Assembly (NCBI GenBank): GCA_964590075.1
Contig: CAZPXS010000002.1
Location: 1 to 64,000, forward strand
Reading direction: 5' to 3'
DNA length: 64,000 nucleotides
DNA from: JAGDVO01 sp964590075 [NCBI: uncultured Aquificales bacterium]
GTDB taxonomy: Bacteria; Thermosulfidibacterota; Thermosulfidibacteria; Thermosulfidibacterales
Shown here: positions 18,990 to 29,119 of the stretch, in pieces
Layout of the letters: each line of letters begins with the position of its first letter
Numbering within the stretch: position 1 is the first letter of the stretch
Made by a program: the position numbers and the translations under genes
The notes under the pieces: model-generated
The model's database searches: none
Seen by the model: only the letters and a program-made list of their open reading frames with translations
What the model was told of the DNA's origin: nothing

Positions 18990-20445
18990 TTTTAATCCTC
19001 CTTTCTCTCAAGGTTTTTTCGTATAATTCAATGTATTTTTTGGCGGATGCTTCCCAGGAGTAATCACATTCCATACAATTCTTAACAAGATTCATCCATA
19101 AACCCTTTTTAGCGTAAATGTCAATAGCCCTACTTACCGCTTTGAATAGTTCGCTTGGTAGGAACTCTTCGAATAAAAATCCGTTACCCTTACCAGTATC
19201 TGGATCGAACTCTTGAATGGTATCCCTTAAACCTCCCGTCTTTCTCACAACTGGAACCGTCCCGTATCTGAGGGCTATCATCTGCCCGAGTCCACATGGT
19301 TCGTAGCGTGATGGCATAAGGAAGATGTCGCTACCAGCGTATATCCTAGCCGATAGTACCTCATTAAAGTCTATTATCGTCTTTACATAACCCTTATAGA
19401 TCCTTTCAAGATCCATGCATAGGTCCTCGTATCTTTTTTCACCCATGCCAAGTATCACAAGGCTAACACCACTATTTATAAGATCTCCCGCAGCTTGATG
19501 GATCAGATCAATCCCCTTCTGTTCGGCAAGTCTCGATACAACTCCTGCCAGTATCCTATTTTCTACATCTATAAGACCGAGTTCTCTCATCAGTTCCTTC
19601 TTGTTTACGTATTTATCCTCGAGATTATCTATGCCATAGTTTTTGTATATCCTTGGATCTTTTTCGGGATCCCACTCTTCGTAATCTATGCCGTTTAATA
19701 TACCTACAAGCTTTTCACCCTTTAACTTTAGCACACCCTGTAGACCATATCCGTACTTTTCGGTTTTGATCTCCTCTGCGTAGGTTGGACTTACCGTATT
19801 CACATAGTCTGAGAATATTATTCCACCTTTGAGGAAGTTTATATTACCATAGAATTCAAGCCCGTTTATGTGAAACAGAGAATAGTCGAGGTTTATCTCG
19901 GTTAGTAGTTCCTTTGGAAATACGCCCTGATATGCGAGGTTATGGATGGTAAGGACTGTACCTGTTTCACTGAAAAAGTTGTCGTAGTAGTAGTTGTGGG
20001 TAAGATAAACTGGAGCTATTGAAGTTTCCCAATCGTTCACATGGATGATATCCGGCTTGAACATGAGAGCTTTCATAGCCTCTAGTGAGGCAAGTGAGAA
20101 GAATGCGAATCTATAACCGTTATCGGGGTAGTCACCGTAGGGGGTGCTGTATAGATAATCCCTATCAAAAAACTCATCGTTCTCTATAAGATAGACCTTT
20201 ACACCATGGTTTTCCGTTTCCTTTATCTTAACGTTAAAGGATCTGTCACCAAGCTTTATCCTAACTCTTTTCCCCGTGTCTTCTATGAATTTGGCGTTTT
20301 TCTTTACCTGCCTGTAGAGAGGTAGGAATATGCGTATATCGATACCCAAACCTTTTAGACTCTTCGGTAGAGATGCTGATACATCGGCAAGTCCTCCTGC
20401 CTTTGCAAGGGGAGTACACTCACTTGTTAGAAAGGCGACTTTCAT
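18967..20445 (-). CDS. glgA: Glycogen (starch) synthase, GT5
   Basis: GlgA extends alpha-1,4-glucan from ADP-glucose. The 492 residues start with [21 protein letters not shown] is the ADP-glucose binding motif near residue 15. The C-terminal Rossmann half contains [13 protein letters not shown] and KTGGLRDT. Other glycogen genes are not in the window. Its start overlaps def by 26 bp. Confidence 0.95.
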   Translation of the reverse strand: MKVAFLTSECTPLAKAGGLADVSASLPKSLKGLGIDIRIFLPLYRQVKKNAKFIEDTGKRVRIKLGDRSFNVKIKETENHGVKVYLIENDEFFDRDYLYSTPYGDYPDNGYRFAFFSLASLEAMKALMFKPDIIHVNDWETSIAPVYLTHNYYYDNFFSETGTVLTIHNLAYQGVFPKELLTEINLDYSLFHINGLEFYGNINFLKGGIIFSDYVNTVSPTYAEEIKTEKYGYGLQGVLKLKGEKLVGILNGIDYEEWDPEKDPRIYKNYGIDNLEDKYVNKKELMRELGLIDVENRILAGVVSRLAEQKGIDLIHQAAGDLINSGVSLVILGMGEKRYEDLCMDLERIYKGYVKTIIDFNEVLSARIYAGSDIFLMPSRYEPCGLGQMIALRYGTVPVVRKTGGLRDTIQEFDPDTGKGNGFLFEEFLPSELFKAVSRAIDIYAKKGLWMNLVKNCMECDYSWEASAKKYIELYEKTLRERRIKNEEGYTS

Positions 20446-20962
20446 ATTCCCCTCCGAAATTTTCCCTCAAAAGCTCTCTGTATCTCTTCTTTAAAAGTTC
20501 TCTCCTTACCTTATTCACCCTATCTATGAAAACCTTTCCCTCGAGATGATCTATCTCGTGCTGGATGACTCTAGCGTTTAAACCTTCTGCCTCTATCTCG
20601 ATTTCACGGCCATTTATATCGTATCCTTTAACAAGGATTCTATATGCCCTTTTAACCTCGGTTCTTAGCCCGGGTAGACTCAGACAACCCTCTTCCATTA
20701 TCTCTTCGCCTTCCTTCTTAACTATAACCGGATTTATTAGTATAAAGGGATTTTTGTCCCCCTCTGGATACTCTGTATCAAACACTATCAACCTCTTTGA
20801 TACCCCAACCTGAGGAGCTGCTAGACCTATACCCTTAGCGTAATACATCGTCTCTATCATACTGTTACTTAGCTCTACGATCTCTCCATCTATCTCCCTT
20901 ATCTCCTCCGCCCTTCTCTTAAGTATGGGATCAGGCCATATCCTTATTCTTAGTTTGCTCAT
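20420..20962 (-). CDS. def: Peptide deformylase
   Basis: Def removes the formyl group from new proteins with a metal ion. The 180 residues carry all three motifs: GIGLAAPQ near 45, EEGCLSLPG near 91 and QHEIDHLEG near 134. The metal ligands are the Cys of motif 2 and two His of motif 3. The ends overlap both neighbours. Confidence 0.97.
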   Translation of the reverse strand: MSKLRIRIWPDPILKRRAEEIREIDGEIVELSNSMIETMYYAKGIGLAAPQVGVSKRLIVFDTEYPEGDKNPFILINPVIVKKEGEEIMEEGCLSLPGLRTEVKRAYRILVKGYDINGREIEIEAEGLNARVIQHEIDHLEGKVFIDRVNKVRRELLKKRYRELLRENFGGEYESRLSNK

Positions 20963-21291
20963 TCCTCGGAATCTCCCTCTTCCTTGGCCTCTTCCTTACT
21001 CTCCTCATGTTCCTTTAGTTTCTCCTTTAACTCTTTCAATTTCTTATCGATCTCATCTATCCTAGTTTCTAGTTTTCTTATCTCCTCTATTATTCCCTTC
21101 ACTATCTCGTCCTCTTTGATATCCTCTCCCGTTTTGAATAGATAATCTATCCTTTCGCCGAGTCTTGAGTGGAGTTTTCCTATCTTCCTTTCAATGGTGA
21201 TTTTCTCGAAGTTAAGTTGGGCTATACTTGCGGCGATTTTCCCTTTTTCCGCTATCTTCTGTATCGCTTTCTCGATAGTTTCCTTCTTCAT
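20959..21291 (-). CDS. Hypothetical coiled-coil protein
   Basis: The 110-residue, highly charged protein is almost entirely a long helix or coiled coil. Its C-terminal third is Lys/Glu-rich (LKELKEKLKEHEE). It is the first gene of the 12-gene minus run, overlapping def by 4 bp and divergent from purL. I do not recognise a family. A cell-envelope or cytoskeletal scaffold role is possible but unsupported. Confidence 0.65.
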   Translation of the reverse strand: MKKETIEKAIQKIAEKGKIAASIAQLNFEKITIERKIGKLHSRLGERIDYLFKTGEDIKEDEIVKGIIEEIRKLETRIDEIDKKLKELKEKLKEHEESKEEAKEEGDSEE

Positions 21292-21308
21292 TCCTTTCCT
21301 CCCTTTGG

Positions 21309-21337
21309 TTGAATAAGTTTTGCCAAAATGTTATTTT
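21309..21337 (+). promoter_or_regulatory. Candidate promoter for purL
   Basis: TTGAAT (21309-21314), a 17-bp spacer and TATTTT (21332-21337) lie 51 bp before the purL ATG, in the gap between divergent genes. Confidence 0.4.
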
Positions 21338-21387
21338 AAACTAGTAACATGTTAATTATCATATAACTTATTTGGAGAAGGTGCAAT

Positions 21388-23586
21388 ATGGACGAGAAAC
21401 TTATAGAGGCTCAAGGTCTTACTCTTGATGAATACAGAATGATACTGGAAAAATTGGGTAGAGAGCCCAATCTACTTGAACTAGGTATGATTGGAGTTAT
21501 GTGGAGTGAGCACTGTTCCTATAAAAGCTCTAAGATTCATCTTAAGAAGTTTCCTACCGAGGCAAAATGGGTGATTCAAGGACCCGGGGAGAACGCTGGA
21601 GTTATAGAGCTTGACGAGAGATTTGCTATAGTCTTTAAGATAGAGAGTCATAACCATCCATCCTATATAGAACCCTTCCAAGGTGCAGCAACAGGTGTTG
21701 GAGGTATTCTAAGAGATATATTCACAATGGGGGCAAGGCCCATAGCTCTACTTGATTCTCTGAGATTCGGCAAACCCCATAAGGAGAAGAATAGATACAT
21801 AATAAATGGAGTTATCTCGGGTATAGCCTGGTATGGTAATTGTATAGGAGTTCCTACGGTAGGTGGAGAGACTTTCTTTGCCGACTGTTACGATACCAAC
21901 CCACTTGTTAATGTTATGTGTATAGGTGTGGCTGAGAGGGATAGGATATTTAAAGCACGTGCCTCAGGGCCAGGTAATCCTGTTATTTATGTGGGTTCAA
22001 AGACAGGTAGGGACGGGATCCATGGTGCTACTATGGCAAGTGAGGAGTTTGATGAGAAGATAGAGGAGAAAAAACCAAACGTGCAGGTTGGAGACCCCTT
22101 TACGGAAAAACTACTACTTGAGGCATGTCTTGAGGCTATGGAGAGGGGGTTGATAATCGGCATACAGGATATGGGTGCCGCAGGACTTACCTGTGCTTCC
22201 TCCGAGATGGCTACAAGAGGTGGGACTGGTATGGAGATATACGTTGATAGGGTTCCCCAGAGGGAAGAGAACATGACCCCCTATGAGATAATGTTATCCG
22301 AGTCTCAGGAGAGGATGCTGATAGTTGCGGAAAAGGGTAGGGAAGAGGAACTCATGGATATATTCAGAAAATGGAAGATAGATGCCGTTGTTGTGGGGAA
22401 GGTTACAGATGATGGCATGGTAAAGGTATTTAACGGAGGAGATGTTGTTGCAAATTTACCTGCGACGATACTTACCGATTTGGCTCCTATCTACAATAGA
22501 CCCTATGAAAGGCCATCCTATATAGACGAAGTTAATGATCTTAAGGTAGATGATATTCCATATCCCGAGAATATTAGAGAGGTTGCTTTGAGGTTACTCT
22601 CATCTCCTAATATAGCAAGTAAAAGGTTCATATGGAGACAGTACGATCATATGGTCCAGACGAACTTGGTTGTTCTTCCAGGTAGTGACTGTGCGGTACT
22701 TAGGGTTAAGGGCTCTAGGAAGGGGATTGCGGTATCTACGGACTGTAACCCGAGATACTGTTATCTCAACCCCAGAGTCGGTGGTAAACAGGCGGTTGTT
22801 GAATCGGCGAGGAACGTTGCGCTAAGTGGAGCGATCCCACGTGCCATAACTAACTGTCTAAATTTTGGGAGCCCGGAAAGAAAGGAGATTATGTGGCAGT
22901 TCGTCGAATGTATAGAAGGTATGGCCGAGGCCTGTAGGGTCCTTGAGACTCCGGTTACGGGTGGTAACGTGAGTTTCTACAATGAGACTCTCGGACGAGC
23001 TATATGGCCCACCCCTACCGTCGGAATGGTGGGAGTTATAGATGACGTTGATAAAGCGATAGACCAATACTTTAAGGAAGGTGGTGATATTATAATACTT
23101 GTTGGTGAACCTAGGGGACAGGTTGGTGGTAGTGAATATCTTGAGTACATCCACGGGATTGTCAAGGGTCCTATTCCTGAGGTTGATCTTGACTTAGAGA
23201 AGAGATTGATAAAGGCTCTAGTTGAGCTTGTTGATAAAGGTTTGGTAAGATCTGCACACGATGTCTCGCTTGGAGGTCTTCTTGTAGCCTTGATGGAATC
23301 GTCATTAACTCCACAGGGTTTCGTTGGTTGGGATGTGGAAATTGATATGGATATGAGGGAGGATCTGTTACTATTCGGCGAGGATCAGCCTTTGGTACTG
23401 ATAACGGTAAGGGTGGATAGCCTGGTAGGAGCTGAGAGGATCCTGGATAGATATTCTTTGCCCTATAGGATCATAGGTGTAACGAAAATGGCTGATAAGT
23501 GTACCTTGAGGATTAACAGTAAGCTATTTACTTTTGAGGAGGTGGAAGTTTATAATAGTTATGAGGCTCTGAATAGGAGATTTTAG
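21388..23586 (+). CDS. purL: Phosphoribosylformylglycinamidine synthase subunit PurL (small form)
   Basis: PurL catalyses the fourth step of purine synthesis (FGAR to FGAM). The 732 residues are the small form, which needs separate PurS and PurQ subunits; neither is in the window. Visible are the ATP/FGAR region [10 protein letters not shown] near residue 36, [19 protein letters not shown] near 85 and the second half-repeat beginning near 420. The start is an ATG behind GGAGAAGG. The stop overlaps the next GTG by one base. Confidence 0.96.
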   Translation: MDEKLIEAQGLTLDEYRMILEKLGREPNLLELGMIGVMWSEHCSYKSSKIHLKKFPTEAKWVIQGPGENAGVIELDERFAIVFKIESHNHPSYIEPFQGAATGVGGILRDIFTMGARPIALLDSLRFGKPHKEKNRYIINGVISGIAWYGNCIGVPTVGGETFFADCYDTNPLVNVMCIGVAERDRIFKARASGPGNPVIYVGSKTGRDGIHGATMASEEFDEKIEEKKPNVQVGDPFTEKLLLEACLEAMERGLIIGIQDMGAAGLTCASSEMATRGGTGMEIYVDRVPQREENMTPYEIMLSESQERMLIVAEKGREEELMDIFRKWKIDAVVVGKVTDDGMVKVFNGGDVVANLPATILTDLAPIYNRPYERPSYIDEVNDLKVDDIPYPENIREVALRLLSSPNIASKRFIWRQYDHMVQTNLVVLPGSDCAVLRVKGSRKGIAVSTDCNPRYCYLNPRVGGKQAVVESARNVALSGAIPRAITNCLNFGSPERKEIMWQFVECIEGMAEACRVLETPVTGGNVSFYNETLGRAIWPTPTVGMVGVIDDVDKAIDQYFKEGGDIIILVGEPRGQVGGSEYLEYIHGIVKGPIPEVDLDLEKRLIKALVELVDKGLVRSAHDVSLGGLLVALMESSLTPQGFVGWDVEIDMDMREDLLLFGEDQPLVLITVRVDSLVGAERILDRYSLPYRIIGVTKMADKCTLRINSKLFTFEEVEVYNSYEALNRRF

Positions 23587-24539
23587 TGTTTGTAAAGAGA
23601 TACGTGGGTTTTGATATTGGAGTAAGTAGTGTTAAAGTTGCTTATTTTTCCAAGGTTATCGGTAGTGTAAGATGTGAATCCCTAGATATAATACCCTTTA
23701 AAGATCTCGGTACCACCGATATAGAGTATGCAATAAGGGAAGCTTTGATATTCGAACATCTTGCTAAGGTTATGGATTCAATCGACCTCAGGGGTAGGTG
23801 TCTAGTTGTGTCTTTACCAGGTGATGTGGCGAGGGTTTTTACCGTGAAGGACGTGGATAAGAGTCCCGATGGGGATTATGTTGATGCGGTTAAGGAGGCT
23901 TCAAAGAGGTTCTTTGGTGGTATAGTCCCACTTGGAGTTGACTTTGCCTGGGAGATTATAGAGGAGAAGAGGAATAAGGTCGATATTCTGGGTATAGTTT
24001 ATAGTAGCGAAGTTGTTGAGAAATTTAAGAGGTTCTTTGATAGTTATGTTCAGGATTTTGAGATAGAGCCTGCTCCTATTTCTCTATACAACATCTTTAG
24101 TTTGGTTAATCCTGAGAAATCTGGTAGAAGTAAACTACTTTTACATCTTGGTGTGAGAGATGTGGTTATGGCAATGGTGTCGGGTGAAGGAGATCTAATT
24201 TATGGGAGAACAAGAAGTGATCTTAAGGCTGAATTGGTAGATGAGGTAACTTTGGAGAATGCTGGCCCCTATCTCTTCGAGGTTGCAAGGGCTTTTAAGG
24301 ATTTTTTGAGTTTCATAGGAGGTGAGTTTGAAAGTTTAAATGATGTTGAAATATACGTTTCTGGAGGACCAACCCTTTCCAATGTCTTACTTGAGGCCTT
24401 TAAAGTTATCTTGAAGTTGAACGTTAATCAGTTTAACTTTCTTGTTAATGCACCCTTCAAGCTCTATAGAGGAGCTCCTACCTTTATGGCTCCCAGATTT
24501 ACCCTTGCTGTAGGAGCCGTTATCTCAAGACTCCTTTAA
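23586..24539 (+). CDS. Actin-like ATPase, PilM-type
   Basis: The 317-residue protein has actin-fold motifs: phosphate 1 VGFDIGVSSVKVAYF near residue 6, phosphate 2-like LLLHLGVRDVVMAMV near 200 and the adenosine motif EIYVSGGPTLSN near 265. PilM is the cytoplasmic partner of type IV pilus assembly and binds PilN. Here it stands alone, without pilN, pilO or pilP beside it, so the assignment is by sequence only. FtsA-like or other PilM-type roles remain possible. The end overlaps the convergent recombinase by 15 bp. Confidence 0.7.
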   Translation: MFVKRYVGFDIGVSSVKVAYFSKVIGSVRCESLDIIPFKDLGTTDIEYAIREALIFEHLAKVMDSIDLRGRCLVVSLPGDVARVFTVKDVDKSPDGDYVDAVKEASKRFFGGIVPLGVDFAWEIIEEKRNKVDILGIVYSSEVVEKFKRFFDSYVQDFEIEPAPISLYNIFSLVNPEKSGRSKLLLHLGVRDVVMAMVSGEGDLIYGRTRSDLKAELVDEVTLENAGPYLFEVARAFKDFLSFIGGEFESLNDVEIYVSGGPTLSNVLLEAFKVILKLNVNQFNFLVNAPFKLYRGAPTFMAPRFTLAVGAVISRLL

Positions 24540-25394
24540 CTTACCCCTTGGATGGTATATTCTAAAGAGTCTCTCAAGTTCTGGGTTTGCAAGATGGGTA
24601 TAGACCTCCGTTGTTCTTATCGAAGAGTGTCCCAGTAGTTCCTGTAGAATTCTAAGGTCTATCCCACCTAGTAGCAGATGGGTTGCAAAACTATGCCTTA
24701 GTACATGTGGAGAGATCCTTCTTAGATCTATACCAGCTTTTTTCGCATACTTCTTTATTACCTGCCAGAGTCTCTGTCTTGTGAGTTTTGGGGCTTTCTT
24801 ACTTGTAAATACAAAGGGACTATCCTTCCTCCTTTTGCTAAGGTAGAGCTTTATATAGTTAAGTGCACTATCCGTAATAGGTACTATCCTGTCTTTACCT
24901 CCCTTTCCTTCCCTTACGGTTACCACTTTCCTTTCAAAGTCTATATCTTCTATCCTTAAATTCACCACCTCTGAGGCTCTCAATCCACAGGAGTAGATCA
25001 ATTCCATTATAGCCCTATCCCTTATCCCTTCCTCATTATCCAAACTGGCGGAATCTATGAGTCTATTCACTTCCTCTATAGTCAGATACTTAGGTAGTCT
25101 CTCCCACATCTTTGGCCTTAAAAGGTCGCTGATGGGATTCTCTCTTATAAGCCCTTTTATTATTAGAAACTCGTAGAATTTATCTATGCTTGAGATTTTT
25201 CTCCTTATTGATGAGGGGTTCATGCCTTTATAGCTCAGATGGTATATAAAATCTGTGATCCTATCCTTATCGCTAAACTCTTCTCCTATAAAGTCCAGAA
25301 ACTGTTTAACATCGGTAACGTAAGATTTTACGGTATTCTCCGATAGATTTTCGCTATACCTTAAGAAGCTTTCAAAATCCTTTAGTATTTTCAT
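24525..25394 (-). CDS. xerD: Tyrosine recombinase, XerD-like
   Basis: The 289 residues contain a SAM-like core-binding domain (1-85) and a catalytic domain. The catalytic set is visible: Arg in SCGLRASEVVNL, Lys in EGKGGKDRIVPI, His-x-x-Arg in SPHVLRHSFATHL, His in LLGHSSIRTTEVYTH and the nucleophile Tyr in the same motif. It probably pairs with the XerC at 27703 to resolve chromosome dimers. Era lies 3 bp upstream. The XerC/XerD labels could be swapped. Confidence 0.9.
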   Translation of the reverse strand: MKILKDFESFLRYSENLSENTVKSYVTDVKQFLDFIGEEFSDKDRITDFIYHLSYKGMNPSSIRRKISSIDKFYEFLIIKGLIRENPISDLLRPKMWERLPKYLTIEEVNRLIDSASLDNEEGIRDRAIMELIYSCGLRASEVVNLRIEDIDFERKVVTVREGKGGKDRIVPITDSALNYIKLYLSKRRKDSPFVFTSKKAPKLTRQRLWQVIKKYAKKAGIDLRRISPHVLRHSFATHLLLGGIDLRILQELLGHSSIRTTEVYTHLANPELERLFRIYHPRGKLKES

Positions 25395-25397
25395 ATA

Positions 25398-26237
25398 CTA
25401 TTCTTCTACAACCGAGAGCTCAAGGTAAACCCTTTTTTTGAACTTTTCCTCAAGATCCTTCCTTGCGAGAGTACCTATGCTCTTTATCATCTGTCCCCTT
25501 TTACCGATGACCATAGCCTTTATGGAAGGTTTGTCAACCACTATTCTTGATCTTATGTAGACTCTACCTTTCCCTATATCGATCTCTTCAACCTCTACCC
25601 TTATATGCCTTGCAGGCTCTTTTTTTATCAGGGTTAATGCCTTTTCCCTTATAACGTCGTGTATTATTGGCATTTCCTCCTGAAAGAGTAGATCTGCTGG
25701 AGGATCCCCTTCCTTAGGTTTAAGGTATTTCGCTGTCGTTTTTATAAGCTCATCTATGTTGGTTCCCCTTTTTGCGGATATTGGGACTATCTCATCCCAG
25801 TATATCTCCTTTGAGACTTCCTCTATAAAGGGTAGTAGTTTCTCTTTAGGTACTCCATCTATCTTATTTATGACTAGGAATATGGGTATCCTTTCCCTAT
25901 AGGGCGCAAGGTGTTCAATAACTTTTATATCCTCCTTGGTAATACCTGTGTGGGCATCTATGACAAAATAGATCAGATCGGTATCGATGAGTTCCTCTTC
26001 ACTGGTTGACATCTGTATCCTTTCCTCCTGGTCCTTAGCCTTCAGTATCCCAGGAGTATCTACGAAAAACACGGTTATCCCATCTATATCTCTCTTACCG
26101 ACTATGGCTAAAGTGGTTGTGCCAGGATTAGGGGTAACTCCGGCGAGTTTCCTGTCCACTATCCGGTTAAGTAACGTACTTTTGCCAACGTTTACTTTAC
26201 CTATGATTGTAACTTTGTTCCACTTCATGTATATCAT
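25398..26237 (-). CDS. era: GTPase Era
   Basis: Era is needed for 30S ribosome maturation and binds 16S rRNA. The 279 residues carry the GTPase motifs G1 [10 protein letters not shown]3 DTPG, G4 NKID and G5 SAKRG. A C-terminal KH domain follows, with loop [10 protein letters not shown] near 250. The usual GRPNVGKS start is replaced by GKVNVGKS. An alternative start four residues in (MKWNKV) is equally good. Confidence 0.96.
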   Translation of the reverse strand: MIYMKWNKVTIIGKVNVGKSTLLNRIVDRKLAGVTPNPGTTTLAIVGKRDIDGITVFFVDTPGILKAKDQEERIQMSTSEEELIDTDLIYFVIDAHTGITKEDIKVIEHLAPYRERIPIFLVINKIDGVPKEKLLPFIEEVSKEIYWDEIVPISAKRGTNIDELIKTTAKYLKPKEGDPPADLLFQEEMPIIHDVIREKALTLIKKEPARHIRVEVEEIDIGKGRVYIRSRIVVDKPSIKAMVIGKRGQMIKSIGTLARKDLEEKFKKRVYLELSVVEE

Positions 26238-26258
26238 ATATATACTGGAGGTGTGAAT

Positions 26259-27119
26259 TTGGGAAGTCTAAAGAGCATGACCGGATACGGAAAGGCTCAG
26301 AGGTCCTTTAACGGTTATAACGTGAGCGTTGAGGTAAAGAGTGTGAATCATAGGAACCTCGATATAAATGTGAGATTGCCGAGGGATTTTATAGCCTTCG
26401 AGATCGATGTGAGGAACTTTATAGCGGAGAGGATTGCAAGGGGAAAGGTTGATGTATATATTCAAATAGAAACGGAAGGACTGAAAGGAAAGGAGATAAA
26501 GTTTAACAGAGAACTTGTGGAGTACCTTTACAATAGTGTGAAGACCCTGTGCATGGATCTGGGTGTTCCGTTGCCTCCTATATCCTACTATCTCAAGGAT
26601 GCCTTTACCATAGAGAAGAGTTACGATGAAGAGGAGATAAGGTCCTTTATTTTTGAAACCTTAGAGAGTGCCTTGGAGGAATTTATCTCCTTTAGGGAGA
26701 GGGAGGGTGAAAAGTTGAAGAAGGATATCTTACAAAAGGTAAACAACGTAAAGGATTTTATTGAGAAGGCTGAATCTATAGCGGATATCGCCATCAACGA
26801 GGCAAAGGTAAAGCTTACAGAGAAATTGAAGGAACTTGACTTTGATGAAACGAGGATAATGCAGGAGGTCATGGCTCTCCTTACCAAGCTCGATGTTAAT
26901 GAGGAGTTGGTTAGGCTGCGGAGTCACGTTGACTTTTTCCTTAGAACTTTGGAGGAAGGTTCTCCCTGCGGTAAAAAACTCGATTTTATCGCCCAGGAAA
27001 TGTTGAGAGAGGCAAATACACTCGGTGTTAAGATAGCCCACGCCAAGCTTAGCTATATAGCGGTAAGTCTCAAAACGGAAATAGAGAAGATAAGGGAACA
27101 GTTACAGAATATAGAATGA
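26259..27119 (+). CDS. yicC: YicC-family endoribonuclease
   Basis: The 286-residue protein has the family N-terminus SMTGYGKA near residue 7 and the C-terminal signature [16 protein letters not shown] near 250. E. coli YicC acts with PNPase on RNA. I prefer the TTG at 26259, spaced 7 bases from GGAGG. A GTG at 26253 is too close to that site, and an ATG at 26277 would cut the conserved start. It overlaps gmk by 4 bp, the usual order. Confidence 0.9.
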   Translation: MGSLKSMTGYGKAQRSFNGYNVSVEVKSVNHRNLDINVRLPRDFIAFEIDVRNFIAERIARGKVDVYIQIETEGLKGKEIKFNRELVEYLYNSVKTLCMDLGVPLPPISYYLKDAFTIEKSYDEEEIRSFIFETLESALEEFISFREREGEKLKKDILQKVNNVKDFIEKAESIADIAINEAKVKLTEKLKELDFDETRIMQEVMALLTKLDVNEELVRLRSHVDFFLRTLEEGSPCGKKLDFIAQEMLREANTLGVKIAHAKLSYIAVSLKTEIEKIREQLQNIE

Positions 27120-27715
27120 TAAGGAAAAAGAGAGGGACCCTATTTGTAATTTCAGCTCCCTCGGGAGCCGGCAAGACCACCCTTATCAAGAGGTTACTAT
27201 CATCCCTTGATAATATAACCTTTTCGATCTCCTATACCACAAGGCCCAAGAGAGAGGGTGAAAGAGAGGGTGTAGACTATTACTTTGTGGATGAGGAAAA
27301 ATTCAGGGATATGATAGATAGGGATGAGTTTTTGGAGTACGCGGTCGTTTACGGTAACTACTACGGTACTCCTAAAAGGCCAGTTTTAGAAAGCTTGGAA
27401 AGGGGAATCGATGTGATTCTCGATATTGACTCTAAGGGTGCAAGGGCTGTCAGGGAAAAGCTGGAAGATGCAGTTCTGATATTCATATTCCCACCTTCGA
27501 TGGAAGTTCTAATTGAGCGGTTGAAATCCCGTGGGACAGACTCTGAGGAAGTGATAGAAAGGAGGATTAGAGAGGCAGAGTTAGAGATAGAGGCTTCTAG
27601 TATCTACGATTATTGGATATTAAACGATGATCTTGAAAAAGCCTATGAGGAGTTAAAATCTATAGTTATTGCGGAAAGATGTAGGAAGGAGAGGTGGGAG
27701 CTATGGAGGATGTAG
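27116..27715 (+). CDS. gmk: Guanylate kinase
   Basis: Gmk phosphorylates GMP to GDP. The 199 residues have the P-loop ISAPSGAGKTTL near 12, the GMP-binding SYTTRPKREGE near 40 and YFVDEEKF near 60. It follows yicC as in many genomes. The rpoZ gene usually found next to gmk is replaced here by xerC. Confidence 0.96.
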   Translation: MIRKKRGTLFVISAPSGAGKTTLIKRLLSSLDNITFSISYTTRPKREGEREGVDYYFVDEEKFRDMIDRDEFLEYAVVYGNYYGTPKRPVLESLERGIDVILDIDSKGARAVREKLEDAVLIFIFPPSMEVLIERLKSRGTDSEEVIERRIREAELEIEASSIYDYWILNDDLEKAYEELKSIVIAERCRKERWELWRM

Positions 27716-28632
27716 CGTCAGTCAGTAGTCTGATCGAGGATTTTGCTAACTGGTTAGCTGTGGAGCGTGGTTTTTCAAAGCACACCGTTAGGAATTACTG
27801 CGCCGATGTTCACCTATTTTTCGAGGTGACCGGAAGTGATTGGAGAAAGGTAAATAGGAATGATATTGAATTCTTTGTAAACTTTATTTCAAAACATGGG
27901 TCAAAACCATCAAGCATAGCGAGAAGACTCTCATCCATAAGGTCCTTTTATAAGTTCCTGAAAATGAAAGGCTTTATCAGCAATATACCTATAAGCGGTG
28001 TGAAAAGACCCAAGGTAAAGAGGAGATTACCGAGTTATCTAAGCGAAGAGGAGATAGCTAAGGCCTTCAGTTCTACCTGTAATCCGGTTGAGAAGGCTAT
28101 AATGGAGATCCTATATTCTACAGGTATAAGGGTTTCTGAGCTGTGCGGTCTTAATGTCGATGATGTGGATCTTTCAGGTTGCAGAATGAGAGTCCTTGGT
28201 AAAGGTGGCAAGGAGAGGATAGTTTTTTTAACGGATGAGGCTGTGGGAGCCTTAAAGGAGTATCTGATGTACCGTATGGAAAAGCTCTCTAAGATTAAGA
28301 GGTTGGATGAGGATACGAAAAGGGCTCTATTTATCACTTCCAGAGGCAGAATCTCAGATATGACCGTGAGGAGAATCTTAAAGAGGATATTTATGAGATG
28401 CGGAATCAAGAAGAAAGTTTATCCTCATCTAATAAGGCACACCTTTGCCACCCATCTACTTGAGGAAGGTATGAATTTGAGAGGTGTTCAGAGCTTATTG
28501 GGTCACAAGAATATACAGACTACGGAGGTTTATACCCATGTATCCCTTAAACATCTACTCGAAGCCTATAGAAACGCCCACCCAAGGGAGAGATTTGAGA
28601 TCGACGACGGTGGTAGCGATAAGAAGGAATAA
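27703..28632 (+). CDS. xerC: Tyrosine recombinase, XerC-like
   Basis: The 309 residues show the core-binding domain and the catalytic set: Arg in STGIRVSELCGL, Lys in GKGGKERIVFL, HLIRHTFATHL, and LGHKNIQTTEVYTH with the Tyr nucleophile. I take the ATG at 27703, though a GTG at 27694 is possible. The gene overlaps gmk at its start. The order xerC-hslV-hslU is a known conserved arrangement. Its last 38 bases overlap the start of hslV. Confidence 0.9.
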   Translation: MEDVASVSSLIEDFANWLAVERGFSKHTVRNYCADVHLFFEVTGSDWRKVNRNDIEFFVNFISKHGSKPSSIARRLSSIRSFYKFLKMKGFISNIPISGVKRPKVKRRLPSYLSEEEIAKAFSSTCNPVEKAIMEILYSTGIRVSELCGLNVDDVDLSGCRMRVLGKGGKERIVFLTDEAVGALKEYLMYRMEKLSKIKRLDEDTKRALFITSRGRISDMTVRRILKRIFMRCGIKKKVYPHLIRHTFATHLLEEGMNLRGVQSLLGHKNIQTTEVYTHVSLKHLLEAYRNAHPRERFEIDDGGSDKKE

Positions 28633-29119
28633 CAGAATAGTTATGGCTGCCGATGGGCAGGTTACCCTTGGTTCTACGGTTGTAAAGAGTAGGGCGAGAA
28701 AAGTTAGAAAAATATATAAAGATAGAGTGCTCGTTGGTTTTGCCGGTGCGAGTGCCGATGCGCTCACACTTATGATGAGGCTCGAGGGGAAGCTGGAGGA
28801 GTATGGGGGTAACCTCGCGAGAGCGGTCGTTGAGCTTGCCAAGGATTGGAGGATGGACAGGATGTTAAGGAGATTGGAGGCTCTTATGCTCGTTGGTGAT
28901 AGGGACCATCTGTTCCTCGTCTCCGGAAATGGAGATGTTTTGGAACCTGATGATGACATTGCGGCGATAGGTTCGGGTGGCCCCTTTGCTCTATCGGCCC
29001 TTAGAGCTCTCGTTCGCCATACCAACATGGATATAAGGGATATGGCTATAGAGGCTCTCAGGATAGCGAGTGAAATATGCATCTACACCAACAGTGAGAT
29101 AGTTGTGGAGGAACTTTAG
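28595..29119 (+). CDS. hslV: ATP-dependent protease peptidase subunit HslV
   Basis: HslV forms the proteolytic double ring of the HslUV protease. The start is the TTG at 28595, giving MRSTTVVAIRRN and 174 residues, the normal length. The catalytic Thr is the first of the TT pair, exposed after loss of the short leader, as in some thermophile HslVs. GDGQ-like ADGQVTLGST, GFAGASADALTL and GSGGPFALSAL are conserved. A longer frame reaches back to 28484 but lies inside xerC. Confidence 0.93.
   Translation: MRSTTVVAIRRNNRIVMAADGQVTLGSTVVKSRARKVRKIYKDRVLVGFAGASADALTLMMRLEGKLEEYGGNLARAVVELAKDWRMDRMLRRLEALMLVGDRDHLFLVSGNGDVLEPDDDIAAIGSGGPFALSALRALVRHTNMDIRDMAIEALRIASEICIYTNSEIVVEEL

Noticed and set aside
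24525-28632. Two tyrosine recombinases as an integrated phage or island
   Set aside because: Both look like chromosomal XerC/XerD in housekeeping operons (with era; gmk-hslVU), with no phage genes or attachment repeats around them.
28555-29082. 175-codon minus-strand frame opposite hslV
   Set aside because: It is a shadow of the conserved hslV gene, with no ribosome site or recognised domain.
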